A stretch of DNA of 64,000 nucleotides from Liolophura sinensis (GCF_032854445.1 NC_088304.1:11789704-11853703), one strand, 5' to 3'; shown: positions 33,055 to 45,397, counted from the first letter of the stretch. The notes: generated from the sequence alone by a model not told the origin. Translations and numbers: made by a program.

Positions 33055-33350
33055 CGGATCAACTCGGATATAATAAAAAACGTACGTTACAGCGTACAGA
33101 GTAAAACCAGAGCAACGTCGACAGTGTGATAATTTCCAATTGGTCACACGTAAACCGTAAAATACGGACTCTGTAAACCCACTTCAAGCAGGATTTCACT
33201 CCAACGTTTTACATAAATTCTTTTAACAGTAGCAAATCACACGCGCAACTATCACTATGGCTCAAGCAGAATTCGGTCAAAAAAATGCAGTGATATTACT
33301 TGCACATTATTAGTGCTGTGTTTAACATACAATAACATTAAAACAGTGCT
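33055..33350 (+). repeat. Dispersed repeat family D, copy 3
   Basis: Contains CAGAGTAAAACCAGAGCAAC, CGTAAAATACGGACTCTGTA and AAAAATGCAGTGATATTACT in the same order as copy 2. Confidence 0.65.
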
Positions 33351-33387
33351 AAGGGACCAAAGTTATATCAACATTCAAAACTTTTTC

Positions 33388-33395
33388 TGACGTCA
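33388..33395. promoter_or_regulatory. Perfect CRE palindrome
   Basis: TGACGTCA, the full cAMP-response element. One of six in the 33.4-55.3 kb span around the receptor gene. Function is unproven. Confidence 0.35.
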
Positions 33396-33790
33396 TTTAT
33401 TCAAGTAATGGCGAGTGTTTAAAGTTTTTAATTGATTTAAATGCCTTTATTTTTCAAATTTCAGAAGGATGTTTTTGATAAGATGTTTAAAGGTTGTGCT
33501 AGAAATTCAGTGGCCCCAAAGCCCTGTGATTGTGTGACAAACTCAATAATAAGCCTTTAACAGAAAGGATTTAACTCTGGAAGACAATAACCGTGAAAGT
33601 TTTGCATCTTGCCAAAGTTTAAAAAGCTGCGGTTAGCAGTTGTCTGAGAAACCCCAAAAACCACTGTCCGAAATAATTAGTTGTCATTATCCGGGCCAGT
33701 GCAATAGTCTTTCAACTTGGAAGTCTGCAAACAACACAAAGTGAATGTAGTGGTTGACAATCAGCATTTATATATATATATACGTATTTA

Positions 33791-34124
33791 TGATTGGCAT
33801 TTTCGGTCATTCTAATTTTTAGGTCATATGACGAAGACGAGTCATGGCATGTGTGTAATGACATGCTTTGTCTTCTTGTGGCAGGGCGAATCCATGTCGC
33901 CAGAGTGCTACCGCCACCGAAGTATCATGCCGAAAACACCAGGCATGACACCCCACCCAATGCAATCTGTCCAGTTTCCTTGCTCTAACCTCTCAGTGCT
34001 GAGCGCCAAACGAGGCAGCAACAAATACCATTTTTAAGGTCTTTGATATGCCCATACTTAGGTTTGATCTCGGGTCTTCCCAGTTCGAGGCGCACGCTCA
34101 CTTCCTCAGGTCACCGAGGTGGTC
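33791..34124 (-). mobile_element. SINE-C, near full-length, minus strand
   Basis: On the minus strand: a head with A-box-like TCGGTGACCTGAGGAAGTGA and B-box-like GAGATCAAACCTAAGTATGG, body GGTGTTTTCGGCATGATACT, CTGCCACAAGAAGACAAAGC, and 3' domain TCGTCATATGACCTAAAAAT ending near CCAATCA. Confidence 0.88.
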
Positions 34125-34486
34125 CACAATTATTATGCGAATATGGAATGTCAGATTAGTAAATAGCCTTTTACATGTATGCATTTAATTATTATTCTAA
34201 GCTTAAAACTGAAAAGCTTTTGTTTTTTGCTCGAAATATTAAAATTATTCTGTTCAACGGATGGTTTAATGCGAGCTTCGTCAATACAAAAAATGTATCT
34301 CAGTTGAGCTCTGATTGCAACTGTTCGTGTAACGAACCGCGACGATATAGATACAGTCCCTATCCCCACAGGCTTAGACAATAAGTTAGAACTGCGCGTC
34401 ATTTTATACACCTACTGTGATGACTCAGAATAATGTATTCCCACCCCATCATTCTTCCTAGGAGGTTTTAAATCTCGTATATATAT

Positions 34487-34739
34487 ATTTATTTATTTAT
34501 TTATTTCATTCGTGTTTTACGCCGTAGTCAAGAATATTTCACATATACGACGGCGGCCAGCATCATGTGGGAGGACACCGGCCAGAGCCCAAGTGAAACC
34601 CACGACCATACGCAGGTTGCTGACAGATCTTCCCAAGTACGGCCGGAGAAGAAGCCAGCATGAGCTGGACTTGAACTCACAGCGACCGCATTGGTGGGAC
34701 TCCTGGGTTATTACGCTGCGCTGGCGTGCTAACCGACCG
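34487..34739 (-). mobile_element. SINE-A, near full-length, minus strand
   Basis: Tail TATTTATTTATTTATTTCAT, full body, B-box complement TGGACTTGAACTCACAGCGA and most of the head (GCGTGCTAACCGACCGT). Similar CGTATATATTTA sequences flank both sides. Confidence 0.92.
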
Positions 34740-34872
34740 TATATATTTAAACAATTTCACAACGCAAAATCAACCATAAAGAATTCACACGGCAATTCAC
34801 TGTGGTATTCTATAATGCCCAACAATTTATCACACATTGCTTCAAATCATGTACCATATTTAAAAGTTGTTG

Positions 34873-35042
34873 TCATGCTGGCTTCCTCTCCGGCTGTACA
34901 TGGGAAGGGCTGACAGCAACCTGCGGATGGTCGTGGGTGTCCCCCGGGCTCTGCCATGTTTCCTCCCACTACAAAGCTGGCCGCCGTCGTAAAAGTGAAA
35001 TATTCTTGAGTACGGCGTTAAACACCAAATAAATAAATAAAT
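34873..35042 (+). mobile_element. SINE-A, 5'-truncated
   Basis: TCATGCTGGCTTCCTCTCCG to GAGTACGGCGTTAAACACCA and a TAAA tail. Confidence 0.9.
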
Positions 35043-36830
35043 ATAATATAATTTACTGTTGACAAACAAAATGGAAATACGCATGTTCTTGTCGCTGGAA
35101 TGCTGCTGTTGATATATCCAACTTGATGATGCTATGCAACATGATGCATATACAGTACCTTGCCCCAGATACACTGTACCTCAATGACAAACTAAAACTG
35201 TACAAATGCGCGTTATTTTTTTTGTTTTGACCTGCAGTGATTGATATATTCTTTCCATCACCATTCGGCCTATGGGGTTTTCATCCTCGTGTTTTATGTG
35301 ATTACCTTTTCGTGGAACAAGGTGCATATAAGGCCAGCCTTAATCTCTAGAAATGCGCGTTATTTCATATACCTGCTGTGATGACTCAGAGTGGCTTATT
35401 CTTTCCCACCTCTCCCAGACACCCACCCACCCAACCACCATCCTACCTGCGAGATTTATATCCTTGGTAATTTTATACAATTTTCACGACGCAAAATAAT
35501 CTGAAGAAGAAGTCACGCATCTACTCGCTTTAATAGGCTGCGATGCTCTGTGATTTACTACACCTTGCTGCAAGGTTAGATTAATGGTTGCTTGATCTGT
35601 TATAACAAGAGCTTTATCTCGCAGTTTGATTGATGCCTTGAGTCGACTTTTGTGATTTACTGACTGAGTAATTTTATTAGCGCATGGATGACGGAGACAG
35701 ATCTATGTACACAGAAGGAATGTTATATTACATGCTGCTGTTTTTTTTATGTATTACCTGTACAAAAGTGTTTTTATGAAATGGTATTAATTATAGATAT
35801 GGTTGGCGGAGTGGCGTTAAAGCTTTGTGTGTACAGAGACCCACGGGCTAACCTAAGGTACACAAAGCTACGAGAGTGTTATGATACCGCACCTGGTACC
35901 TTTAATAGCGACGCGTCGCCTAGACAGTCGCGTATCATCCAGGTTCTAGATAGAGCACAGGTAAAGATCGATAGTGCCGACAGAAAGGTGAGAGCGTCCC
36001 CGCGGGAGAGCTGGCCAGTCTAGCGACCCGGAGCCAACAATACGGCTCGTGTAGCAGATCGGAGCGGACTGTAACCCTTCAAGGTGGGGCGGTTCCAGCT
36101 TGAGCCGCAAGACATAAATCCGAATATTTGGTTTCTTACAAGAATTTTGGCTTCCGATTGCAGAGGAAATACTGCTTACAGAGTAAACTCGCACCATGGT
36201 TACCTTGGAAGAGTTGTGAGCGGATCATATGATGGCTGATGTTTCGCGCTTTCTCGTTGGATTTCCTGGATAAAAGGTGTCCAAATGTCAGATAATGTGT
36301 AGCGTATAACACCCTTCCACTCTGATACTGGAGTAGATTTAGTTAACAAGGCTAGATACCACGTGCTTAGCTACGGAAAAACATTAAGGTTTTCTTTTCT
36401 GCTGAGGCGTGTCTTCCGGACTCTTGTGTTTCAATTATTTTCCTGTAAGCATGGAGTTGAGGACCCTTGCTTCCATGAAAACGGAACTGCGCATAAATGT
36501 GTGGTGATAACTGGGAACAATTTTTAAAAGATCGACGGGATTGTGCATGTGCGGGTAGAACGAGTGTTGGAAAACAGAAAAACAAACATTACTCTAAAGC
36601 AACAAGTCTTTTTCACGAGGCCGAGAATCATCTGGTTGGATTTCATCCCGGTTTTCAAATATTGAGAATACCGACCAAGGATGAAACGAGCACACTTTGT
36701 CGGGATTATTTCAAAAGATGCGACGGGGGTAACTGTAAATAACTGGTGAGCTTCTACGACACAAAAATCCAATGCAGGAGAACTGCTGTGTTATTGTCTC
36801 AACTCAATTCAGACATCTGGGGTTCAGCTG
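35043..36830. other. Upstream flank of the receptor gene
   Basis: Mostly unique-looking sequence, more GC-rich in 35800-36120. A 111-codon frame at 35688-36023 has no recognisable domain. This interval probably holds promoter-proximal control sequence for the downstream gene, but no specific site is clear apart from the TATA-like box that follows. Confidence 0.35.
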
Positions 36831-36837
36831 TATATAA
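36831..36837 (+). promoter_or_regulatory. TATA-like box upstream of the receptor start codon
   Basis: TATATAA, 122 bases before the ATG at 36959. Position and sequence fit a core promoter with a 5' leader of roughly 90 bases, provided the leader is unspliced. No transcript evidence is available. Confidence 0.35.
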
Positions 36838-36958
36838 CTCGGGCGAAAATACCAGGAAAAAGGAGCAAAGGTCATTACCACAAGGATATTTGATGGCCGG
36901 AAGGACTTCATATTTTATATAGTATTCCGCACGTATGCACTGACAAGAACAGAGCACC

Positions 36959-37191
36959 ATGGAGCGGACCTATCACACGAGAGCAGCGCTTCCTTACCCC
37001 GTGGCCTTACTTACCTCGTTCCTGGTATTAGTGCTACCCCACCATGGCGGGTGGGGAGAAGAAGTGACCCTAGGGTTCTTAATTCCCGCCAAGGGACCAG
37101 CGTTATCCTGGCCGACCTCGGCTTCCGCCATAACACTAGCCTTTGATGATGCCATTAAAGACGGGGTTCTTTCGCCAAACTACACACTTAG
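36959..37191 (+). CDS. ANF-receptor-domain receptor (guanylate-cyclase type), first coding exon
   Basis: ATG in a strong Kozak context (GCACCATGGAG). Donor GTAAGT at 37192. The exon encodes 77 whole codons plus AG of the next. Residues about 1-33 form a signal peptide with core PVALLTSFLVLVLP. From residue 34 the mature start reads EEVTLGFLIPAKGPALSWPT, then SASAITLAFDDAIKDGVLSP and NYTL. This is the first strand and helix of the type-I periplasmic-binding-like (ANF_receptor) domain; the pattern LGFL.P..G......AITLA.DD.........YTL is closest to receptor guanylate cyclases and natriuretic peptide receptors. Such proteins bind extracellular ligands and make cGMP through a cytoplasmic cyclase. 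The transmembrane, kinase-like and cyclase parts would lie beyond the window, so the enzyme class is inferred. Class C GPCRs share the fold but fit less well. Confidence 0.75.
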
Positions 37192-37360
37192 GTAAGTCGT
37201 AGTGCTATATTGTATAGGAGTCATAAAGGGGTAATTTAGATCAAAAGAGGTACCGGTACCAACTACAAAACCGGCAAAAGTTTGTGTATTTAAAATAGAA
37301 GAAAAGTAAAAGTAAAAGTTTTGAAGGCATTGTTCACCTATATTTCGGCCAATATGTTTG

Positions 37361-37368
37361 TGACGTCA
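37361..37368. promoter_or_regulatory. Perfect CRE palindrome in receptor intron 1
   Basis: TGACGTCA, 170 bases after the exon 1 donor; a plausible promoter-proximal CREB/ATF site. Confidence 0.4.
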
Positions 37369-37487
37369 TCAACTGTGTAGGACTTACCTAAATCCTTTGT
37401 ATATTTTGCAAAAGTGGGCAATCCGCATTATAACTTCATCACACAGATTTACACACACCCAGCCCTTATTCCATCAATTACAAATCC

Positions 37488-37800
37488 TTGAAAAAAAATT
37501 ATTTCAACTCAACACCTTCTCTTGCCTACAAATTTGTTAATACGTTAATATATAGTTCCTCCTACCTCCCAACATCGTTTCAAACCATGTTCAAACTGCA
37601 GTCTGATGTACACTTTTACCCTACACGTATTCAAAGACTAAATGTCATTTACAAGAACCTCTCCATCCATTCGAAAAGCCAGCGAGAGTGGAACAAACTT
37701 CCTCAATATCTCAAAACTATGAACTCTTTTTCTCTATTTAAAAATCCATTCGAATGCCCTCGAGAGTGGAACAAACTTCTTCAATATCTCAAAACTATGA
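37488..37800 (+). pseudogene. Decayed C-terminus of a LINE reverse-transcriptase protein
   Basis: The frame contains LPTSFQTMFKLQSDVHFYPT, then REWNKLPQYLKTMNSFSLFK. This arrangement (VH.YPTR ... (I/E)WN.LP..LK...S...FK) is typical of the extreme C-terminus of non-LTR retrotransposon (CR1/L2/Jockey-like) ORF2 proteins. The REWNKLPQYLKTMNSF segment is repeated about 80 bases later (REWNKLLQYLKTMNSF), a tandem duplication in the DNA. The catalytic reverse-transcriptase part is absent, consistent with 5' truncation. AT-rich sequence after it may be the element's 3' UTR. Confidence 0.6.
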
Positions 37801-38279
37801 ACTCTTTTTTTTCTTTTTAAAAATAAATCAAAAATTATCAACTCATGAATATTATGGAATCAGATTTCTAGCGACAAACTAACTTATATCGTATCACCAT
37901 CAGCCAGCCTTGTATCTTGTCATATCCGTACTTATATGCATGTCTAGCTTTTCTTCTCTAATTATACTTACTGTATGCATATATATGAAGGGATAGAACA
38001 AGTCAACCCAAGCTTGATTCCCGCCTTGCAGTCATTTAAACATTTGTTTTGTTTATAATCATATATGTTTAGACTAATAATCAGCTTTACTATATCTTTG
38101 TATACATCTGTATTCTGACTGCTGGTGAATGAACAAGCAAGTTACATCTATATGTATACATGCCCATTTATTCTTTACTGTACATATTGCCTGATGACCG
38201 CTCAAACACGGTAGCGAAGTATAGATCAACTATGCCTTGAATAATCGGGGTTACTTTCTTTCTATTTTATGCCTAGCTG

Positions 38280-38939
38280 ATCTGTGGAACCACTGGACTG
38301 TATTTACTATACTGAATATTGATTCCAAACAAGTGCCTTAATTTGTTCATACTTAATATCATTCAAACCAACAGGATTAAAGACAAAAAGCCCGAGAATT
38401 CATCAATTCGAAAATTACTTGCAGACCTGAAGTAAACTGAACTAAGAACCAAGCTGTTTGAAAGTTAAGGAATGGTCATCTTGAAACTAGGGAATTGAAA
38501 AAGCACCCGCAGTGATTTTTTTTAGTCAGATAACCGGAAATCTTAATGGCCAAACCAATCTAGATTTGAACTGAAATGGATTCGAACCACTACCACACCA
38601 GTCACGAAGACTGGAATAAATCTCTCCAAAATTTCACGTGAGATTTGTTAAAACATATTCCATGATAAAACACAAAAGTATACATTTTGAATCTCCGAGT
38701 GAGAAAGATGAATTTTCACCAGAATACTAGGGCATTAGCATCAGGTGTGAAACTCCTTTACCATTATGGCGACTTCGGTTGAATGGTACCCTTACATACT
38801 TTCCACTATGCAAACATTTACTAATAACTTCATATAGGGTCAGTTGCACCTTCAGATCCATCTGATGAGCGAGATTGTGCGAGATAATGCGCGATTTGTT
38901 CTTGGCTTGACAACGTCATCCTTAACTTAAATTTACGTA
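38280..38939. other. Intron sequence, nothing recognised
   Basis: AT-rich receptor intron. No exon with suitable phase and no known repeat was seen. Confidence 0.35.
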
Positions 38940-39280
38940 ACGTATATTCCTCATCGTGATTGCCACGTGGGCTATATGAACAGCCGCCATCAAAGCGCAA
39001 CTTACTTATTTTGATTGTCAACAACTTATACAATAACATGGTACACGATTTGAATTTTGATTTCAGTCATGTGCCTACTTCTTCCAACATCAATGAAAAC
39101 TGCTGACTGCTTTTCTTTACCTGTACCCCTCCTAACTTCGTACTTTATATACTTTCTTAGTTCTTTGGTGGTTTGTGTTAAATGACGTTTTGGGAACTGG
39201 CCTTGTGATTATTGACTCGATACGCCTATTTTGTTTGACGGCTACTATACAAATGTCTGTTTCGACGATTTTGACTTCAC
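38940..39280 (+). repeat. Dispersed repeat family E, copy 2
   Basis: GCTATATGAACAGCCGCCAT then CAAAGCGCAACTTACTTATT, through CTTAGTTCTTTGGTGGTTTG and TTGTTTGACGGCTACTATAC, collinear with the copy at 31790. Confidence 0.65.
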
Positions 39281-40602
39281 GGTAGTTTTATTCACCAATT
39301 AGATCAGAGAAAGTCAACCTAAAATGGTTCGTCTATTGGTCAGAAATGGCGGCGTTGAGCATACGAACAGTAATATTGTATTGATTAACAACAGCTTAGA
39401 AACTAGAATGTTACACAAATATCATGCGGATTAAATGTACCCGCTTAGAACGCCCCTGGTGCCTTTGATGTAGATAAGTTAATCATTGGTATAGATAAGA
39501 TTTTCTTCGCATGGCTGTGTTATTTATATACTTTCTTCTTAATTTATATACATTCCCTGGTGGACATTTTTTTGTTACAATGTCGAGATTACATAAAGGA
39601 GAAGATGAAATGTACTGCGATAAAACATCCTTCACAAAGTTTGAAAAACATTTCTTTTTGTTTCTGTGTGACGTTGCATAACCGAGATATCGCAATTCAA
39701 AACAAGAAAAAATCGCCAACATGGAGAAGAAGGAGAGCGCCGCCATGTTAACAATTCTAATCAATCAGGCACGAGTTACCTCTAGAGCCCGATATCGCTG
39801 ACGCCACTAGAATCATGTTTTTTCTGTTCAGCCATGTATAAATGTATCGTGTTTCCTGTTGTTCTATCATGGCGCATCCCATGTCCATGTAATAAGTCAA
39901 GGTTAAAGGTAGATCTGTACTCTCTATAAGTACCGCAGGGAAAATGGCCATGGCCGTTTTCTCCTGTTTCCAGTCCTCTCAATAAATAACCAAAAAGTTA
40001 CATTACTTGTTGCCTTTTCTTTTAAGTTTTATTTTGCTGTAACATCATAGATTATCAATCATCGTTGTCCTGCTGACCTCGTGCGCACGTGACCCCGGGA
40101 GTAGGGGTTGTCTCAGCATCATGGCAGCTCAGTTTATCGTCTGGTCTAGATGTCAGTATGAATGTATGGAACGTGAACTCAAACACCGCATCCCCGTCTT
40201 GCCATTTGATCCGATCATCAACCATTATAATATTGATTTTGACTGTGTAGCAGTGTCTGTGTCTGGAAACCAATCTGTAATTTTGACAACACAGGATTCT
40301 GACTGTTTAGACAAAGTGTGAAATCACCACTTCATTTTGCCAGCCGACCTTAGGTGTTATGATTTTGTGACAGCCGGCTTATTTATTTATTTGGCTGTAA
40401 TAAATGCCGTTTGATTAACGATTTGGTAAGGCTCAGCAATCGATCTGATCATATATTGGGTGATAACGGTTATGGAATTATCTGCAAATGGTGTGAAATC
40501 ATCGATTCATGGCAACGACTCTCGCCTGTCTAGGTGAAGAGCCAGTATCATCACTCAGTCTACATCAGTGCCAAATCTACACCCACTTCTTGGCCTGAAT
40601 CG
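39281..40602. other. Intron sequence, nothing recognised
   Basis: Unique-looking sequence. Frames of 60-90 codons on both strands show no domain or consistent codon pattern. Confidence 0.35.
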
Positions 40603-41545
40603 AAGTCGTGAGATCTGGGGTCAAAAAGTGATCCTTTTTGCTTCCTCGCTTCGCGCTCATCGCTGAGACGTATGAGCAAGGAAACAGGGCTGGCTGGCCC
40701 GGTGTCAGTATAATGTGACTCGGTGTCATGTTTGGTGTCTACGGCTTCAGAGACTTTGTCAGTTTCACATTACCACAAGAAGACACAGTATGTGTATATG
40801 CGTTGAGATGCTCTTAGAACTCATATAACTGAAAACTCATATATAAAAACACTAGTAGGCCCTGTACTTCCATACATGGTACCTTTTGATCTGGTCATCC
40901 TTCGTAGATATTAAAGATTTTGACCATGTGGTGTCAACAAAAGTACTACACTTATGGCTACCAGGGAAAGCAAGTCTTCGATTTCGTAATTGTATTTATA
41001 ATCTGTAATGTTAATTCCAGACGGTAATTCTCAACTGATGGTAAAGGTTTTCGCTAGGAAACACGAAATGTAGCTTCAGTCTCATTCGTGAACATGTTGG
41101 ACAGGGGAGTTTCAGGATTCTCCCGCTTCCATTGTTCTCGGCACTTTGGTCGCAATGCACATTCTCCACAATGCTCTTGCATGACGCTTGCTCGTGACCA
41201 CTTGTTTTGAACTAGTAAGACTATGCGTCGTATGTCATTAGCAGAAGAGTTCGCGAGCAACATGTTTGGATTAAAAGTCGATGATTTGATCCGTAGGCTC
41301 TGGAATAATAAGTTCCTTAGAGAATAAAATGTACTATATGTAGACATAATCATGTTCTGTAAGAACGTCCGTATATACACACATATATCTACAAGTCTCT
41401 CTATCAGATATCTCTAGCCAAGTAGGGAGACCCCGGGATTAAAGCCGGGCATTGTCATACCAACACTTTAAAAATGGCACTTGCTGCTACAAGGAAGCAG
41501 CTGTCATGTCACAATTCTTCAGCATGACACTTCAGTGGTCGCAGC
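40603..41545 (+). mobile_element. Two truncated SINE-C fragments
   Basis: 40603-40850 carries the body (GAGCAAGGAAACAGGGCTGG, GGTGTCAGTATAATGTGACT, ACCACAAGAAGACACAGTAT) and lacks most of the head. 41408-41545 starts near the B box (GACCCCGGGATTAAAGCCGG) and keeps CAGCATGACACTTCAGTGGT. A third fragment at about 42895-42990 has GGTGTTAGTATACTGTGACT. The DNA between the first two shows nothing recognised. Confidence 0.65.
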
Positions 41546-42275
41546 AATTTCTTTTCCAGTTGAATCTAATCACCTTATGTTATTTCATTTAATTTTAATG
41601 GCCTGTTACGTAGTACAAAATAATATTTCACTACAATATGTTGACGGCCCGTTAGGTCTATAGGGTGGAAGAAACTGGAAAATGAGCCCATGGGAAATCG
41701 CCGCACTTCACCCGGCACACCTCCTGACCTAAAGCTGTGGTTTTCAGCTGAATTTTAACACGATCATCCAACACGTCATCAACAAAAATCCATTAGACTG
41801 TTCGACGGGTATAAAAAATAAGCTGATAGATTCATTTCTTTTTTTAAAAGCTGAATGACGCTGGATTCTTAAGCCCGCATTAAGTCCACATAGGGTTGAA
41901 ATCGTGGTACGTAAGGTGCGGATAGATAATTGTATGACAAGAGGCCGTAGGTCACCGGCTACGTGTGACCATTTGTCAATTGCCAACTATCACGATGTCG
42001 TCGCAGCTCTGGATTTAATCTTTGTCCAGTTGTCTTTTTTTTTATTCACTAAGTGTTGACTGCTTAAGTACACACTAATCGGCATTTCTGCCGGAGAAAA
42101 CTCGAACACTAGACAAAAAAAATGGAACCTAAATTGAATAAGAAATGAAGAAGCCGTGTAGATAGATTCTTAATGCAAGTTTTTGTGTCGTGGAATGTCA
42201 TCTAATGGCAATAGCCATCTGATAGCCAGACAGCTAAACCTTGAAAAGACAGCATCCATAAGTGACGCAGATCCA

Positions 42276-42344
42276 TGACGTCAGAGAATTGAGGTTTCAT
42301 GACGTCAGTTTGAGTTTCCCGACTCAAGGTTTCTATCACGTGAT
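42276..42344. promoter_or_regulatory. Paired CREs with an adjacent E-box palindrome
   Basis: Two perfect TGACGTCA sites (42276-42283 and 42300-42307) spaced 24 bases apart, followed by the 10-base palindrome ATCACGTGAT (42335-42344) containing the E-box CACGTG. The density suggests an intronic enhancer of the receptor gene; this is inference only. Confidence 0.4.
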
Positions 42345-43019
42345 GTAGTGGGCAAGGAACGAAAGGCACTTCCGAGAGCACAGAGCATCGATCTACATGT
42401 AAAATATGCTAACTTAATAAATAAAGTAAACCCGCAAGTAAACAAAAATGTATTAGACACGGTTTGTACGCACGTGTGCGTATACATGCACACTCCAGTG
42501 CAAATAATTACTAAAACGTTTTGGAGTGCAGTGATGTACATTAGCAAAGAACAAATGTCATTGAAATTTATACACGTTTATAATCCGATATATTTCAGTG
42601 TTTGACTTATCCCTAATGGATAATATATCTCGTTTTGAAGATGGTTGCAGGATTTGTGGCAGGTGAAAATCATCTATATAGCCAAAGAGCTGATAGGCAC
42701 TCTGGCGTTCAAGTCTTAGGCGAGAAGCAGGGTATTGATTCAAACCTGAAACAGCATTAGTCAAGAGATATTCAAAGCCAATTAGGCCTACTCAACTCCC
42801 TGTTCCCCCAATGAAGCAATCAATGGTATCCTCAATAGTCAGTTCAGTGGTACACATAGGTTGTGTTTTCTTTGGAACCACGATTCAGACTGAAACCGTG
42901 CCTGGGGATTTGGTGCGCCAAGATCAGGTGTTAGTATACTGTGACTGGTTGGGTTATCCTGTCTGGTATCTTCGGCATGGCGCTTAAGAAAATAAGCAAT
43001 GTAAATGAGTCGCAAATGA

Positions 43020-43160
43020 TCACGTCAATTAACATCAATACCTAATTGAGGTAAATTGACAAAAATATTTCGCTGGTTGCATGTGACCATTTGCCAGCAA
43101 TCACATTGTCGTCGATGCTCTGGTTTTAATTTCGAAGCTGTAGCCTATTATATGGCTCTT
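43020..43160 (-). repeat. Dispersed repeat family D, reverse-complement copy (one of several)
   Basis: GAGGTAAATTGACAAAAATA ... TGACCATTTGCCAGCAATCA ... TCGTCGATGCTCTGGTTTTA is the reverse complement of the middle of the 28700 copy. Shorter relatives of the TGACCATTTG.CA ... GCTCTGG.TTTA block occur at about 41935-42015, 45560-45620, 55450-55505 and 63315-63365. Confidence 0.6.
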
Positions 43161-44865
43161 GTATGGCTTCTTTTATAGAAGTAAAACTTTAATTCCATAT
43201 TCTCATTTTGTAATATATGTAGCTAGCACCTTTGGTGATAGAAACACCAAGAAAACAAAACGGGATACTTGAGAAAAGATGATGGGACGTGACCTTCTTC
43301 TGCATGGCCATTATGTTGTCATATCCAGCAGGACGATACGCTGAAAGTCACATTAAACCTACGACAAACAAAGAAAGCCAAAAGAATTTACAAATGCGGA
43401 GCTGACACTGGCGTAGGCTACGACTAAATTATGGATTGACAAGTTACACTTCAGTATATCGACCGTATGTATTTCTGGATGAAACGAAAACCAGTGGCTA
43501 GAGAATCGTCAAAAGAAAGAGACTTATTGATTATATCTACGCCCCTAACGCATAAATTTATACCACATATACGGGATGGACTAAATGGGCTGTGTTCTGC
43601 ATTTAACGATATCAAAATTTTGTTTAACCATTTATCGGGACTCTTTTCCAGCAAACTGCATAACCCTTTAGTGGTCAAAGACGACCTAGAAGCACATACA
43701 GTGTAGTTTTCCGAGTACATCATACATTTCTAGAACTCTCGTTCCAAGCACGCGTTTCTCAATTCATTCAAAGACCACCTGACAGTCGGCGATGCATTGA
43801 TCTTAATTACACCATGGTGCCCTTTGGTACTCCTGCTCCACGCTGAACCTGTTGAAATTATGGTATGGCGGAATTATTCTTAGGAACGAATTTTCTGACA
43901 TCCTTTGACGTTATTCAAGAGCTTAGTTATGAACCGGTGTCTCTCGCATTCCTTATCACTCCCGGTCGACTTTATTCTAAAAACTACCATCTCATGGCAC
44001 CATCATCTTTTTCCTTTAGTCTGCGTCCTTTTGTTCCTTTATACCATAGGATGAATGTCCTACTTAAGGCTAGGAAGTACTTCTGAGAGAATATCGCTTC
44101 TCGCCTACAAGGAAAATTGAAGCCTTTCGCCATTTGTGTTCTCCATTATTCAGTATATTCATTAACACTGTATTGTCAGTGGACAGATAGCTACAGCAGC
44201 TCGCTACACAAACACCTAGTGTTCGTCCCGTGGGTGCCATCTTTCGAAGCTTACCTTGTTAATAAACGGAGATATGGACTCTAACAAACGAACAGATCAG
44301 GGAAACCTTTAGCAGCAAGTATTAATTTTTTTTGCCCTTATTTAATCGATACTTTTGCCATTAAGTCTTTATGCGTTGAATCTGGGATTCTAAAGATAAA
44401 ACTATACAAAGCGTGTATACGATGACATTTGATCAATTTAAGTTGTGCTTAAAAGGCCTTCGTTATTCAACTATTCAATGTCATTAATATCTTTTGATAC
44501 TTTAATCTTTGATGACGTCCTGATATCACACAATAGAGATTACTATACCGCATAGGGTAATTTCTCGGTTTCCAGCGGTTGTCAGACTGTCACATGATAC
44601 TCCGTAAAACATGATGTACAACGATCACGCGTGACAAGGAATGCAACGTCAGGCTCACAAAGTATTATCCCACGTTCACGAGGCAATATCCAACGATCTC
44701 GTGCGTTTATTTCATTGCAGTTATATAGAACTCTTTGGCGTTTGCATCTTCGTAAATAAACAACCGGACGGTGGTAATACTACCTTAACGACGTACAAAT
44801 TTGGCGATTTAAAGTACATCTCGAATAGGTACTGTTTTTTCGGTATACTAAAACATATGGTGAAT
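43161..44865. other. Intron sequence, nothing recognised
   Basis: Open frames of 70-90 codons at 43467-43723 (both strands) and 43865-44086 have no family resemblance. No repeat was recognised. Confidence 0.35.
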
Positions 44866-44915
44866 GCTGTGGGGAGGGACATCAGGAATACAATTTTTCT
44901 GAGCCTCCCCACAGC
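44866..44915. other. Small inverted repeat (hairpin)
   Basis: GCTGTGGGGAGG at 44866-44877 and CCTCCCCACAGC at 44904-44915 form a perfect 12-bp stem with a 26-base loop. It could be a MITE remnant or a transcribed hairpin. Confidence 0.5.
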
Positions 44916-44981
44916 TTGCACTATCTGCATAGTAGCTGCTTGCTTCTGACCAGTGTATGCATGTATGTATCAGGAATGTAT

Positions 44982-45272
44982 GTTCGGGGTTGAACGTCGT
45001 GCTCAACAATTTTATATGAGGACGAGGAGTCATTAGGTGTTTTCGTATACTGTATCTTCTCGTGGCAGGGTGAGTTTGTGACCTCAAAGTGCTGCCGCCA
45101 CTGAAGCATCATCCTGAAGACACCAGGAATAACACACAACCCAGTCACATTATACTGACACCGGGACCAACGAGTCCCATTTCCTTTGCTCTGACCTCTC
45201 AGTGGGGAACGTCAAAAGAAGCAGTAACATTTTATAAAGCCTTTGGTGTATTCCGACCCTAATCAGTGTAAG
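44982..45272 (-). mobile_element. SINE-C, minus strand, head decayed
   Basis: Starts (in + coordinates) GTTCGGGGTTGAACGTCGTG then CTCAACAATTTTATATGAGG (3' domain), followed by AAGCATCATCCTGAAGACAC and CTTTGCTCTGACCTCTCAGT in the order of the 33791 copy. Confidence 0.8.
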
Positions 45273-45397
45273 GAACTCTCATGATGTACGATCGTGCAAT
45301 TCAGATCGAATACTATCCCTGCATGGCGTTGTTTTTTACGTTATTGTACTTATAGGTGATTATAACACAATAGTTTGGAACTTAAACTCTTTACCAG

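Noticed and set aside
34512-35174. Frames of up to 133 codons on both strands
   Set aside because: They lie largely on the SINE-A copies at 34487-34739 and 34873-35042.
35688-36023. 111-codon plus-strand frame upstream of the receptor gene
   Set aside because: No domain, no clear codon bias and no splice-site logic. It may be chance in a GC-richer patch, though a 5' exon of the receptor cannot be fully excluded.
43451-43723. Overlapping 80-90-codon frames on both strands in the receptor intron
   Set aside because: Neither shows a known domain or fits the receptor reading frame. They mirror each other, as expected for chance open frames.
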